64,000 nt of DNA from Macrophomina tecta (GCA_024180945.1 JAKSGN010000020.1:868001-932000), one strand, 5' to 3'; positions 13,103 through 26,824 are shown, counted from the first letter of the stretch. Notes: generated by a model not told the origin, from the letters alone. Made by a program: numbers and translations.

Positions 13103-13221
13103 TTACTAGACAATAAAGTGTAGCCATCGTCCAAGGACCATCTCTAGTAAGACGCCACTTCGGCAGCCGAAAGACAAGAATGTAAGTGAAGAAAGCTTCA
13201 GGCCGAAGTCCCTCAGGCGAC

Positions 13222-14175
13222 CTATGCCTCGAACTTGCGCTGTCCTCCTGCTGCGAGAGCAAGGGTCTCGAGGCCGAAGGTCGAAGGAGTTGCAGGGTTC
13301 AATTGGTAGTGCTCGGGCGGCGGATACGACATGTTGTCGTGGTACTGAGGGCTCGTGAAGCCGCTGAATGGCTGCACGGCCGAGGAGATGCTGGAGAAGC
13401 TGGAGGTCGGGCTAATCGGAAGACCGGGGTCCACCAGGGATCCGGCCTGAACTTGAGCCTGGATAGACTGAAGGGGCGAGGGCTTCGGCCTGGATGCGGC
13501 CTTTGTCTTCTTCACGCGACCGTCTTCGTCGGCCTTGGAGGCATTGCGCGCGTTGCGGCCGTTCTGGTGAGTGCGGCGGTGCTGCTCCATGTTGTCCTTG
13601 CGCGTAAAAGCTTTGCGGCAGTCGGGGCAGATGGCGTCCTTCTTGCCAGTGTGCTTCTTGGCATGGCGTGCGGCGTGACCAGAGGTGGTGAAGTAGTCGT
13701 TGCAGTTGTACTGAGCCGCTAGAGGACAGGGATACTGGTTCTTCTTCGTCCGGGGCTGCGCGGCGGGCATTGGCTGCCTCTCAGTACCGGGCTGGCGGAC
13801 GAAGATGGGGTTTGCTTGGGGGTGAGATTGCGGGTGGGGGTAGCTCTGCGCCAGCATGGCAGGGTATTGCTGCATCATGGGCTCCTGCTTGAACTGCTGC
13901 GGCTGATTGGGGATGTAGTAGGGCATGTTGGCGGGCGACTGCGCCTCAGGGTAGTCGAAGCTGGGCGTGACGGGTGAAGGTGTGCTCATGGCGGCTGAGT
14001 CGGTGGAATCGCTGCGGAGAAGTTGTGGCGTTTGCGGCGACATGCAAGGTGAAGAGGTGTAGCTGGAGGTGCGCGAACGAAGACCCGGCTCTAGCGAGGG
14101 GAGCGAGTTTGCAGGAGCAGACGAATCTTCATTGAGCAGCGAAATGCGGCGGCCGACGGAGTCTTTGCCGTCCAT
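13222..14175 (-). CDS. C2H2 zinc-finger transcription factor, Con7-like
   Basis: Single-exon gene of 317 residues, predicted nuclear DNA-binding regulator. The N-terminal 145 residues are rich in Ser, Pro and Gln (for example SPQTPQLLRSDSTDSAA), typical of an activation region. Two C2H2 fingers follow: finger 1 uses C150, C158, H171, H175 (around YFTTSGHAARHAKKH) and finger 2 uses C183, C186, H199, H203 (CPDCRKAFTRKDNMEQH). A basic stretch (RVKKTKAASRPKP) follows and the tail is Ser/Pro-rich. From memory the finger pair matches the fungal Con7 family of morphogenesis and conidiation regulators; the family name is moderately sure, the zinc-finger call very sure. I chose the ATG at 14175 because its context (AAAACATGG) is good and the Ser/Pro-rich domain starts there. 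The frame stays open upstream to 14604, but that part is not protein-like. The gene sits alone inside more than 20 kb of gene-poor DNA. Confidence 0.88.
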   Translation of the reverse strand: MDGKDSVGRRISLLNEDSSAPANSLPSLEPGLRSRTSSYTSSPCMSPQTPQLLRSDSTDSAAMSTPSPVTPSFDYPEAQSPANMPYYIPNQPQQFKQEPMMQQYPAMLAQSYPHPQSHPQANPIFVRQPGTERQPMPAAQPRTKKNQYPCPLAAQYNCNDYFTTSGHAARHAKKHTGKKDAICPDCRKAFTRKDNMEQHRRTHQNGRNARNASKADEDGRVKKTKAASRPKPSPLQSIQAQVQAGSLVDPGLPISPTSSFSSISSAVQPFSGFTSPQYHDNMSYPPPEHYQLNPATPSTFGLETLALAAGGQRKFEA

Positions 14176-17100
14176 GTTTTGCGAATGTATGGCGGTAACG
14201 GTGGGCGGGATAAGCGGGGCGACCCAAGCTGCGGAAGGGCACTTGGGAGAGCGGTGACGTGGTTGTGGGAGAGCGCGCCTGGTCTCTGCAGCAACACACG
14301 GCGGACTGAGGGTGCGCGAGCTAGCGGTTGGGGGGTTGGGGTGGTGAGGGAATGCGCTCGTGCCGTGGATACGGAAGTAGGTGAGGCGGTGGGAGGGCGG
14401 CAGGCTTGGGTGAGGACTGGAGATGCGGGTGGTTGGCAGGTGTTGCTGTCTTGGGACGGGGACACAAGAGACGTGGGCGAGCAGAGGCTTCTTATGGCGC
14501 GGATGGAGAAGGGCAGGGAAGCGTGGGCGGGACATCCAGGGCGCGCATCCAGCAGGGTTCTGTGCGATTACCCAGGGTCGCATATGGGCATTCGCAAAGC
14601 GCATCAGAATGGCATACTCAAGACGCTATCCAAGCCGGCTAGCGCCCCACGTAAAGCCACGGCTCGCGTGGATCTCGCAGGCCCTTCGTCCCTTGGAGGC
14701 TGCGCGCGCGCCCCCGGCCGGTCTCCCCGCGGGCACAACTCGCTGCCCATGACGCCCCCCGGCCGCACCACCAGCGCACCGGCAGCGACAAGGCATGGCC
14801 GCGCGCAGCTCGTCGAGGGCGCGCACAGCCGCCGCTTTCGGCTCGCGCAGCCTCTCTCCGCGCAGGCCGGCACCACTCTAGCTCGGGCAGCGCATCCCTT
14901 GACTCCAGATGGTGCATCGATCGATCGATGCCGTCCAATCTCTCGAGACTTCTGCCTCGCGCGCCCGCTTCGGGCACGCCCCACCGCGCGGTGCGGCTCG
15001 ACCGTCCACGAGCGTTGCTTTGGCTGCGCTGCTCCTTGCGTGCGGCGGCGTGTCGAGCTGGGCGGCGGGTGCCTGCTGCTGCTGCTGCTGCTGATGCGGC
15101 GGCGGCGGCAGCGCCCGGCGCCCGGCGCAGCGAAGGCCGAGGCAGGCTGCCGCGCGCGCGAGTGCAGCGGGCGCTGGCCGAGTCAGAAGGCGCGTCGAGT
15201 CGTGCAGCGTGAGCGCATCGTGAATTCAGCCAGTTCAGGCGCGCTGTTGACGGTGCTCTGCTCGCTGCTGAGGCAGCTTCCGGCGCCAAACGCCGTTGGA
15301 CAGCATTACATCACAGGGCTTTGCGGCAGGGCTCCGCGCACCCTGGTCGCCCTCGCGCTGCCCTCGCTCACCGGCCGCCGCGCTGCCTGCCGTCCTCCCT
15401 GCGCGCACCTTGCTCCGTGCGGCTGGCAGCCCTTGATTCTAGATCTTCCGTATATTTCTCGATCTCCTGGCCGGAGTCGACCTCTCCTCGCTGCTCTGTT
15501 ACTGCTCCCCCGACGATCCAGCCTGCCGCGCTCCTGACGGCCGCTGCAGGGCCTGCCGCCGCGCCGCCCTGCCCCTACGTACGACGCCCCGGCTCTTGGA
15601 CGCGCCAATGGGTGCCCGCACGCCGCACCGCGCCCGCCTGCAATAATCCACCCGTCCTCTGGATCTCCGATCCCATCGTACATCGACTCGCCAGCACCGT
15701 TGGGCGCCAGCCTGCGAAACGAAGCTGCTCACTTAGCGCCGCCGCCGAGACGCCCGCCCCGTCGCCGCTCCATTGGCCTCGCAAGTGCCGCTGCTGTCTC
15801 CTGCGCTGCGAGAGCCTCGACGAGCCTGCAGGGCAAGCGCCCGCTGCGTTGCGCCGGTATGACGTAGCACAGAAAAGCCGAGCGCACTCGGGCCACCGCT
15901 CTCTCAGGGTCTGCATCCGCTTGCCTGGGTCCACCGCCGCCGGAACGCCGTGGAAGCACGCCCTGCACCGGGATTTGCGCTTCTGCTGCCCTGGTCCTGG
16001 CCCTGCTCGCCAGACGTCCACCGCCGTCGGGCTCCACTGCGAGGCTCTGCTCAGCTCTCGTGTGCCCCCTTTGCCGACGCTTCAGGAAACTTCGCACCGC
16101 CCCAGACTGACTCCGTCCGGCGCGCCTGACGCAGATCGCCCTCCCGGATTCCCGTCCGCGCTGTACGCCCACCACCGCAGCCCGTCGTCATTGTGATCCC
16201 AAGGCGAGCGCACGCGCTCATCTCCGCGCCTGTGCACGTGGGTTTGATGCGCAGTGCGACGCCCCAAGCGAGCAAGCCGGCCACTGAGATCGGAAACTCG
16301 CCCAATCTGACAGGGCCACGCATTGTGCTGCTGTCCCCAGGCTTCCCAATGCCGGCTAGCAAGTCCATAGACCGCCACAGCTGCTGCTGCTTTAGGGAGG
16401 TTGCGGTTAGAATGCGCGAGTCCAGAACGTCGAGAACACGTCCATGGAACGTGTGCAGAGAGATCCGGAGATGAAGCCGGGTTTCGATTCTGCTGCTTCC
16501 CTGTTTCGAGAAGCGGAGCATAACCAGCGGTGACAACTGGGCCAAGGTATCACGAGAGAGGGAGTTCGGCTTTCCCCATTCGGCTGTCTGAGGAGGCCCG
16601 TCGGCGCCGACATGACTGCCACGCAGTCGCCGGACGCGGTGACGGGATTGCTGTCACGGCAGGAGGTGTGGGATTGGGACCCTGAACATCGCGAGCGTGC
16701 ATGATGGTGTGTTAAGCCAGGAACGCGTGCTTGTTCGCGTCCTAGTCCGCTTTGACTTGCCGTATCCAGCTCTTGGCTACACCGGGGTCTGCCATAGCAC
16801 CAGCCACAGCGGCGCTGCCGAGTCTCCGACGCCCACCCGCACGTGTCATGGGGCCGTTGAGAATGGGGAACGCTCTGTCATGATGACGTAGTGGCTACAC
16901 CAAACAATGACGAAAGCCGTATTTGTGAAGAAACCGATCTCAGCTATGCTGCATTCAGAGCGAGAAGTGTAGCAGACAGTCGGATTGTGATGCGATGATC
17001 CAAATCATCAGGGTCTTCTGCCAGCCGCTTATGTGCAGAAGATGGGCAAACCAAACCTGCAGGGACCAGAAATAGCCTTGCTTTCGGTGCCGGCATTGTG

Positions 17101-20100
17101 GCGACTTGTGGCTGTCCCCATTCGGAGTGCTTTCCGCCGTTCGCTTCTGGTCCGAGGACTCTACGAGAAAACCTCGCTCGGAGGGCACCGTTCTCGTTCT
17201 CTGCACTGGCCATGATGATCATGCCGTTTACGCCTTTCTGTGGTTCTCCCATTTTCCGGAGGGATTCCACCTTCCCCAAGGCCACCAAGTATCGCGGTGG
17301 CGATTATACGTAGTTGCATCATTTCTCAACGAAACAACCTCCGTCATGAGGCTTGGCCAATTGGAAGCCTCCCGTTAGGCCCACGCGGTGGGAAGAGTAC
17401 ATTGACGAGAGCGGAGATGAAGCAGCCGGAAATGCGCCCGGAACGCTTTGCATTGCCTCGACACGGGGAGGAGGTGTTTGTTTTCATGCTGACATCAAGC
17501 TCGCTTATTGCAATTGGGCGGACGGGCATCAGCCGGAGACAGCTACGCTGACACGGCTGGCATGATGAATGCCATGGGAACTGTCTTCGGAAGGGTTGGC
17601 CCATCTCTGCTGGGGTGAGGGGTGTGGGACCCCACACCTATCTGCCGAGGCGCGCTGTATGGAAGTGAAATGCAAACGTCAGTGTTCCCTTCGCATTGCG
17701 AACGGCACGGGCAGCGAAAGATTCACGACGCATAACGGCGCATCTCGGGCGACCAGTATCCATGCTGATGCCTTCTCGCCGCTCAATCCGCGGCAGAGTC
17801 GCCTGCTCCCGATAGAAGAAAACGGCTGGCACAAGTACTGTTTGTTTTAAGCGTGCAGCTGCCCGTGCGCTAGCCGGGAAGTCCGTGGTCCAGCGGCGTC
17901 AAGGACGGACGGCTGCGTCGATCGCCACACCAGGCTGTGCGCACACAGGCTGCAACCACTTCACCACAGCCGCCGTCTGCTGCGTTACCTCAGGATTTGA
18001 GTTTTCTTGCACGAGCGCATTCTGGTGTGCTCGCGGAGGAGCTTCACAGTCCGTCTGGCCGCGCCGCGGTGCACAAGTCTCCCTTCCCTCCGCTGCAGCC
18101 TACCACCCTTGACGCCTGCCAGGTGTCTCCCCGCGCCTGTCGGGCTTGGCAGCCACAACGTCCGGAAGATCGGTTGGGGAGTAGCTCTTCAACGCCTAGC
18201 GCTCAGCAATAACAGAAAGCAGGGCGGCTGGATGCGGCCCACGGCAGATGTGCAGGGACAAACCCGCCGTCGCGACAGCGGGACCTTCGGCAGCAACTCT
18301 TGCACCAATTCATCAAACGCGTACCGTACATGTCTACCACGTTTCGCGAAATCCCTGCGTGCTCCGCTCCAAGGTAACAAGTCATCAGCACGTCGTCGTA
18401 GAAACAGGACAACTCATCAGGGAGCAACAGGCGGCCCAACGGTTGACAAAGGTCTGCTCGCTCCGAGACAGCGAGCGGCCAGCTGTGGCAGCAGTCCCGC
18501 CTGCAGCAGCAGCGTCCCCCTGGCCTCGTGTGCCGGATCTCCACCATGACGAACCAGAAAAACCCCTCATCTAAAGAAATGGGCATTCTCATCACAGATC
18601 TCTCGCCCGTCGCCGACACAGCTTCGCGATTCAGGGTCTGGCTTTCGGAACACGTGCAAAGGATGCAATGGATTTTTCCTTCGATTGCCGTGCAGCAGCT
18701 GTAAGGCCCTCAACGACAAAGGAAAAGTGCTTCCATTCACTCTCATGCATGACTTGCGAACCCCCTGGGGGGCGGGCGCACGCAGAGAGAACGACTGGCG
18801 GGTGTGCACACCAGGCATATGCAGGATGTATGTGGCAGAAGGCGCCCGCATTCCTCTCTCCTACCCCAATTATTGTTTTCGCCCCGTCTCCGCTCTCCCA
18901 ACGTGCAGTGCTGACGGCTCGCCAGCAGACGCTGCTCCGCTCGCCTGCTGTTCCCGGCCGCCCCCGCGACCGTTGCGGAAACTGCAAAACATCCGACAGG
19001 CTCGCTTGTTGTTCCCGGCATGCTGGGATAACGCCGCGAATAGGTCATGGCGATAAGCAAAGCGGAAGATATTCACATGAATGTTTTTGTCGGGCCTATA
19101 GCGCAATTCGCAATGCAAAGAGTGCGTAGAAGACGGGCGCGCGGGGGGCCGCGTACTATTGGTTGTTGGGGATGTGGAGCAAATGCCAAGGGGTACGAGT
19201 TCGACTGTCTCGCGTGCAGAACCGGCTCCGAACCTGTGATTAATGCTGCTCGCATATTAAAAAAAGAAAAAAGAAAAAGGAAAACAGGACATTACCAGTT
19301 CGTGACCATACGGCCGCATCCTTCGAGGCTCTGGAAAAGCAGCAGCAGCCGCGACTTCCGCACGCACCCCCTTACTGGCAAAGAGGCGGGCCGATGTAAG
19401 ACAGCCGAACTACCTCATCATGCCCCATCCGTTCGGCGTATGTCTCTACCTTCGCTCTGTCTGTCTGAGCTCGTGTTTGTTTGGTCGTCTGGGTGCTGTT
19501 GAGGAGCAGGACGCAGCTGTGGCCCAAGGGGTGGCCGAGTCGATCAAAATTCCGAAAGCGGTAAGCCGGATGGTGATCGCGTAGAGATTGAATAGGACGA
19601 GCAGCAAAATAAGGGTTTCAGCATTTTGGCGCCGCCGCGAGAGCTTGTGGGACAGGGCCGAGGCGCGCGAGCGCGCAAGGCATCCGCCAACCGAGGGGAG
19701 AGCGCGCATGGCTGACGGTAGAGATGCATCGGCCAAGGTACCCCGGCCGGCAGCCTTCTCATCACGTCGGCGAACTCCAACTCTCGTTCTCAGCCATCCC
19801 GCCCTTGCCTACCAGGCGCAGACTGATCTCGCAGCGCGCTAGACATGGAATTTGTTCCGCAGCATCGCATCGTGAACACAGACAAGCAATCACAGATCTC
19901 GATCTTGCATGTTTCGTGTACGTCTCGCGCTTGTTCTTGTCTACCTGCGCCCCACCACCGTGCGAGTCAGCCACGTAGGTATTCGTCTTGTCATCGTCGA
20001 CGTCGTCGGGGTTACGGAGAAGGCGACGTGTCGGCTAGAGTGGTCGAGTGGGTGTAGCAACAGAAGCAAGGAAGAGCGCGCGCTGATTACCGATGATTGC

Positions 20101-23100
20101 GGGGCGCGGGCCCCGCGCAGAGGACAGCCCAACCAGCCCCTCCCTCTCATTCTGTGGGACGGGATGCTGTGCCGCCGGCGACGGGGCAGCAGCAACTGGC
20201 ACTTGCCATGGTCTGGCCCTGCGCTCATCGCGAAGTCACAGGCCGGCCACGTCTTTCGTGGCGGGCACCGCAGTGCGTACAGGCGCAAGGAGGTGATGAA
20301 GCACCAGTCCCGCCTCATCCCCGGCTCGCTCGCTTTCTCGATCCCTGATCGCACCACCTGCTCCTTCTCGCCCTCTGCCCCGGCGCCCATTACTCGGTCC
20401 ATCCCCCCTCCACATCTCTCGCCCGGGGATGTGCTGGAGACATTCCGCCTTGTCACCCGCACGACACGAATTTTCATGCTTTCCCATCTTGCCTGACTCA
20501 CTACCATAGGGTTTAGCGTTCCTGATTCAGTCGGCGACTTCTCCAATCCGCGACCTTCCTGCGCCTTCTGCAGCCCGCGCCCTCTACGCGCCCGTGTTGT
20601 CGCTTCTCGTCTGGCCCTTCTCGATGGCGCCTCGTATTGATTGTCAGCACCGCGTCTGGCACGGCTTCTCCGGACCGCCCTGCTCGTCGGCACATTTCTC
20701 TCGCCTTCCTGGAGCGGGGCCGACAAGCAACAACGGCCCACAGTTGCGCTGACTGCCAAGAGGGCAGTCCATCGCCTCTCTGCCCTGCCGGCCGCGCCAC
20801 AACCAAAAGGCACCACGAGGCCAGACCAGGCCCAGGGCATCGCGGCACAAGCGGCAGCGGCAGCGGCACATCCGCCCAAGCCTTGCCCGCCTTGCACTGC
20901 GGGACCCTTTGTGCCAGTGCTCTCCTGTTCGCGATGGAAGAACATTCGCTTGCCATGACAATGGTCTGACATTTACACTTCCCCTAACAGCGCGGATCCG
21001 CCGAAGAGATCGCGCGTCTTGCGCGACTCTTGCGAGCGGCGAGGCGGATGCCAATGCCGCCGCGGGGCCGAGGGACGGACGTAGATACGCGTGCGCGCGA
21101 TGGCGCTTCCATTGGCCGGGGACTGGCGGGGAGGTCAAGTCAGTCACGAACGAGGGGCTTTGAAGCGCACGTCGTTGCGCGTTGATCAAGCCGATGAGCT
21201 TGTTCGATCACCCGATTTCTCGCCTTCTCACGTTTTCCGTGCCTCAATCGCCGTGTCGTTTTTCTCATTGTCGATATCGGAGCCTCCGCCGCCAGGACCG
21301 GGGGCAGTAGGGCGGAAACGAACGAGCGTCCGTCAGCAGGTACAGCACTACTACCTCAGCAAGATGTCAGCCCAGCCCTCCACGCCCCGGCCGCGTGCGC
21401 TAATGCGCCCCTTCGCATGGTTCATCCCACATCGCCCCTTAACTTCCCTGGGTCGCGGATGCCTCCCGGTTTGCTCGACATTCCAGCCACTGCATGCTAG
21501 GCTCGACAGGGCATCTGCATGCTTGCTTTGCTGCGTCCATCTCCGTCTCCTTCTCCACGCCGCAAGATTGCTCATTCTCCACATCTCAGCCCAATGATCA
21601 TGTCTTCCGGCATGTCTCTTCATTCTCATGTTCCACCACGATCATCCAACGTTCACGCGGCGCTAGCGAGATTTTGGCTCCTTTCTCCTTCTGCAGGTAC
21701 TCCGCTGCCCGCAAGCAACGATACACCACCCTCTCTCCACAATTGTCATCTTTGTGTCTCCTGCTGCGTTGCCCTTCCGCGCTCCTTTCTTTCTCCCGTC
21801 CCTGGGATTCCCCGTAGCCATTGTTCCGGGAATAGCGAGAGGAGAGGAAATGAGCAGCAGATACGCATACGCACCACCATGCCCCGGGGGGGGGGAGAAA
21901 GCACCACCATCCAACGCCACAACCACCATATCGACACTTCGGTTACGGCGACAAGTTGGCGCTGCCCTTCCGCTATCGAAAGAGACCAAACACGGAATGG
22001 ACGACGCGCTGTCACAAACGGCTTCTGCCATAGCGACGGACTAGCCGTGATTGAATGGTTCGCTCATCGTGACTACACTACGAAAGCTTGGGCTAATCTA
22101 GAGTACCTGCACCCTGTCAATCACTTAAGAAGCTAGGCAATCCGAGGCGAGTCAAGTGGAGGAGAAGATGAAGGTGGCGATCGTTAGCCTACTAAGGCGA
22201 CTGGCGTGCGATGGTGGTCGTGGTGGTGGGTAGGTAGCCAGCCACACCGTACGCCAGGCCCAGTGCTCTCGCGCGCTTCTTTCTTTCGCCGACCGGTCGT
22301 GGCTCCGACGCGAGGAGGGGGACAAAACGCCACCCCGCCGACGCGCGTAGTGCCGGTGCTTCTCGGCTCGACACGGCTTGTGGGGTTTAGTGTTGGGGAA
22401 GACACTCCTAAGGCGCAGTCGTGGGCGGTATGGCGTGCAGTACGTTCTTCCGCTCTCCTCATTCGTCGGAGAGGGGCCGCGACTGGGGGAGATGGTGCGA
22501 GCCGCGCGCGCGGGACGGCTGAACGGCTGTACATCTGGGCGAGTGAAGGAGCAGTAGGTGGGGTATAGGGCAAACGGGAATGCTTTGGCGGAGAGGGGCT
22601 GGGCTGGAGCGTTTGGTGCCGCTAAAAGTGGTGGGTGTGTGGGTGCGACACGAAAAAAGGTACCAGAGTCATCGGGACGTTGGAGGAGGCAACGCGCTGA
22701 GGGGAAAGGCTAGTGCCGGCAAAGTTGATCCTGAGAAGCAAGCCACACATAGCTGACGGGTGTTTAGAGGTGGTGTCGGCTTCGCTTTCGCACCGGCTTT
22801 GCCGTGCTTGTGGAGACGGTTTGCCGGCGTTGGCGTCTTTTTCTCTGTCCCTCTCTCCACCTTACTTCCGGAGTCTTGGCTTGCACTGAGGCGTTGCAGG
22901 TGCTGCGACACATGACATGCGAGGAGCATGCAACTGCTGCAGCGAGGACTCCGACTCGGGTCGGCGTTTCGCTGGACTAAGCCACTTCTGCGTACATGGG
23001 CGTTGCTGGTTTGAAAGGGTCCAAATGATCTGCATACGAGCACATCCCCAATTCGATAACAGCGGAGACCCTGATGGACTGCCGGCCGTCTGTTCTTCGC

Positions 23101-24243
23101 TCTTTGCCGGCCGTGCCGGTGCGCCCTTCCGGCGAAGATCGGCAGCCGGCAGCCGGAGTTTCCGGACGGGTGGTACGCCTTGTTTGCTCGGAGTGTCCTC
23201 CTGCAGAGTAACTCCGCAAAGCAAAAGCCCACGCATGTGGGTCGCCCGAACGCCGTTGTTGAGAGACGAGAGGAACTGGGCAACTCACAACGAAACGGAG
23301 AACTCCTACGGGTTCAACGTTGTCGTGAGTTGCTATGTGTGTGTTATTCGGAGTTTGTCTTCCGGGGGCTATGACGCTCGGCGCGCTCAGCTTTCTTTTC
23401 TCCCATGGCTCCTGTATCTTCTCTCAGCATGGCATTCCGCAGCTAAGGTCTTGGTAGTATGGAGTGGGCTTGCCCACATCCCATACGACTGCATCTCACT
23501 CACTTCTCTTTGAGCCGTCCTGCCCGTCCTGCCGCTTTTTACGCCTCATTATTCCCTGCAATGCGCTGAAAAAAAAAAAAGAGTCTGCACTGCCCGGACG
23601 GTCGCGACACCAACAGTCAATCCATTCTCTGTTGTGGTGCCCGTCTGCAGAAGTCCGTGCCGTTTCCAATTTCGAACCCATGATTCAATCACGGCCTACC
23701 ATCCATCCGTCACAACCCCTCCCTCCGCCCCCCGTCGCCCGTCTTTTCCATCCAACATCCCTCGTGCCCGCCGCGAGAAGAAATACCATACCCGAACAAA
23801 ACTGCTCTGCCCGCCTGTATGCCCTTCCCGTCCTCATATGCGCTGGCAGCGAAGGTAGTCTTTACGCTTTACCGGACATTTCATGCGCCATTTCTTTTTG
23901 TTTTCGCTACCCTGCATTACGTTGCCCCATACCCTCCCTCCCCGCTCTTCGCACCCGCGTCTTTTTTTCTTTTCTTTTCTTTTTTTGGCCGCCCGTCATA
24001 CACACCTCTCCTCCGCCCAGGGGGGGAACAGATGCGGTACAGGCGGCAACGCAATCCCTCATCACTTAACGAATTTTTGCCCTGATCGACGCGGACGCGC
24101 GCGCACTGTCGCCTCCCGTCCTCCCCGGCTGTTTGTCTCGCTAGGAAGGAAGGAGAGGAGGGAAGACCATGTGCACATCACATTTTTCTCTCGATTCTTC
24201 TTCCAACCTGCCCATCGCTCCTCTTTCTTTCTTTCCCTTTTTC

Positions 24244-24263
24244 TTTTTTTTTTTTTTTTTTTT
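24244..24263. repeat. T20 homopolymer
   Basis: Twenty uninterrupted T inside a longer pyrimidine-rich tract. A shorter T-rich run is at 23967-23985. Confidence 0.93.
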
Positions 24264-25784
24264 GGTTGCGCGCGCGGCATGCAACGTGTGGTTGGTTACT
24301 ACTTTTCCTTTGCGATATAGGCATAGGCAATCGTGGAGAAGCGGAAAATAAAATTAGATAACAAGAAATTATGAGATTGATTGCCTGCGTGGAGAATCGG
24401 AACGTTGGCAGTCCTGATACATGCAATCGACCACTCGGAGAGCGTAGCGAAGGACATGTAAGGCTCACCATCATGCCTACTAGAAACACGCCGGAGAGCT
24501 TTCTTTGGTTGCATCCATGTGAAGAACTCCTCGAGCTCCAAGCGATAAAAGTCAACGGATAGACTAGGAAGCGGGATTGAAAGATCCAGGCCTTGCGCGC
24601 GAGGAGAGCCATAGAGCAGGGGGATGGCGGGTGAGACGAGAGGATGCGGTGAGTGTAGCGAGGTCCGTGGTCGGCCAAAGGTAAGGTTGCGTGGATGTTT
24701 CGGCCGCAGCAGCGTAGGGCGGGAGAAGACGAAACAGAGGGCAAGAACCGGGGACGAAAACATCGAGGTTTCATGGTATCACCTATGCGGTGAGGAAGAG
24801 GCAGATGTCCATTGCCCTTATTTCCCCCATGCCCATCTTCCTTGGAAATGCGGTCGCCTTGAAAACCAAATGCCAGTTTCAAGGTTCTGTTGTCCTTTTT
24901 TTTTTTTTTTCTTTTCAATGCCTGTACTGCTTTTTCTCTGATCTTCAGCTAACCTTTGCCTCGGTGGAGGGTTTTCGATTGATTCGATCATCTACCATCA
25001 ATGACAAGCCAGTCTCCCTATCCGCCCCAGACTTTTTTTTTTTTTCCCCCTTTCGAAACACCGCGCACGCGTGGTAGAAATAGAGCCACTTAAGCTTTTT
25101 TTTTTTTTTTTTTCCCCTCTTTGCGCATAAGGCGACCACGGGACACATCATGGGCAAAAAGGTAAAAAGCCGCTCTCAGCAACAGAAAACGAGGCAGACC
25201 GGATAGATCTTCGATGCTGTAGCACACACCTCGATTGCCAGATCTCCGATCTTTTGCACACGGCCTCCCCCCCAAATCTTGCCTCGCGCTTCGATCCACG
25301 CCAGATATGCGCGCGCAATTTCGCTCCGGACCGCCCGCGACCTGGGCAATGCACACACATCGGCGGCGATTGAGCTGAGGCTTAAAAAAAAAAACAAGCA
25401 CGCCCGTCTTTCCTCGATTCCCCAACGATAGGTAGAGAAACGCTCGTGGTTGGGAGGCGTGATGTCGAAATTGAGGTGCGAGTGGTGACGTAGAGAGAGA
25501 GCGGTATGTACGTAGCTACGTCACTTTTCCGCCTCCCGCGCCGCCGGCCCCCTCGCGTGCATGCGTGTCTCATCCGTTACTTCAGCCTTTTTTTTTCATT
25601 TTTTTTCCCTCTTACCACTCCGGGGCCAAGCCCCGGCAAGCTTCACCATCCCCCAGCCCAGCCCAGCCCAGCCCAACCTCCGTGGGGGATGGAGAAGAAG
25701 CTCGCATACTTCCCTGCTCCAATCGTTTCGTTGGGGGAATTGGGGGAGGAGGAAGAAGAGCGGTCGAGGCAAGACCAGGATGCC

Positions 25785-25802
25785 TGTGTGTGTGTGTGTG
25801 TG
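25785..25802. repeat. (TG)9 microsatellite
   Basis: Nine TG units. A GA repeat follows at about 25911-25930. Confidence 0.93.
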
Positions 25803-26347
25803 CAGAGAATGATGATGGTGAGGATGAGTAAAAGCGCACGGACGCGAGGCATTTCACTATCACTGCAGCATGAGCGTTACCAGAGGGGATGGGGATGCTC
25901 CGAAGCAAGGGAGAGAGAGAGAGAGGGAGAGCGCGCGCCTCCAAGGGTCTCCCCTTGGCGGCGTGCAGGTCTCAGTCGTGCCGTTGAGTAGCATGCTTAT
26001 TGCTGGGGTGAATCAACCGCCCGACTTTCTCACGCATGCATGGTTGTTGCAACGTCCATTCAACAGGGGGGGGAAGTGGGGGGAAGTGGGTGCAGGCGGA
26101 GAAGAAAAGCGCATGGTATAGAGATGGCAATTCTCGCATCCGCAAAACGGACTGACTTGCATGCGTCGCATGAGAGAATCCGATGCTGCTGCGGGCCTGA
26201 AAACAAAGCGAAAACAGCACGCCTGTTTCTCCATGGGCAGATGGTGAGGGAAGAGGAGGCGTGGGCGGGTGTGCCTTGGGGCGGCGGGGTCGGTCGGAAG
26301 CGGGGTAGATCGGAAACAGCAGCCACAAACGCTGGCCATGGACCGCG

Positions 26348-26370
26348 GCTGCTGCTGCTGCTGCTGCTGC
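26348..26370. repeat. (GCT)7-8 microsatellite
   Basis: Uninterrupted CTG/GCT units in non-coding DNA. Confidence 0.92.
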
Positions 26371-26511
26371 ATCATGCGACGCGCACGACAAAATGCGCTC
26401 TCTTGCTTTCCCCCTCCTTCTCCCCTTCGTCTGGCTTGGAGGAGGAAAAGCAGGGACGCAGCAGCCGAGGAGCAAATCAGCGTCAGGAACGAGAAACTGA
26501 GCAGACTTAAC

Positions 26512-26533
26512 TTTTTTTTTTTTTTTTTTTTTT
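26512..26533. repeat. T22 homopolymer
   Basis: Twenty-two T followed by a G-rich stretch, one of the longest homopolymers in the window. Confidence 0.93.
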
Positions 26534-26824
26534 GGGCGGGAAGAGAGCAGCGATATCACCCTTCCAACCCCGCCAGAGACACTAAAAGGTTAACCTCACG
26601 CCATGCGTTATCGGAGACCGAGAACCCAAATCTGAGCATGCAAAAAAGGATCTTGGTGAGGAGGGCATCGTGAATCACACCCCGACATGCGCGACAGCTT
26701 GTCGCGCAAGACTCTTACTTCCGGCAAAACCATATCCCTCTGGCTCTCCCCAACTGACCAAAAGCCCGGGCGCTCAATCCTGCGGCATGTGCATGTGCAT
26801 CAAGCAAGGCCGACCAAGGCCAAC

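Larger units (their letters stand above)
3933..13221. other. Long gene-poor stretch rich in homopolymers and simple repeats
   Basis: About 9.3 kb in which I find no convincing protein gene. The longer reading frames (for example 6283-6762 plus, 6795-7550 plus, 10772-11869 minus) are translations of simple repeats or GC-rich low-complexity DNA, and none has a recognisable domain or codon pattern like the real genes. The stretch holds many A or T runs of 12-19 bases, GA-rich stretches, a C run near 4303-4315 and trinucleotide repeats. It lies downstream of the C2H2 regulator. It could carry non-coding transcripts, but no tRNA, 5S rRNA or other structured RNA was recognised. Confidence 0.55.

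Noticed and set aside
14179..15537. 452-codon open frame on plus opposite and beyond the C2H2 gene
   Set aside because: Starts antisense to the zinc-finger gene's 5' part and continues through GC-rich DNA; composition is Arg/Ala/Gly noise with no domain. Long open frames are expected by chance at this GC content.
15321..16196. 291-codon open frame on plus
   Set aside because: Pro/Ala/Arg-rich, no domain, and overlapped by equally long frames on the other strand; a composition artefact.
19941..20972. 343-codon open frame on minus
   Set aside because: Arg/Gly/Ser-rich without a recognisable domain, and the opposite strand has frames of similar quality.
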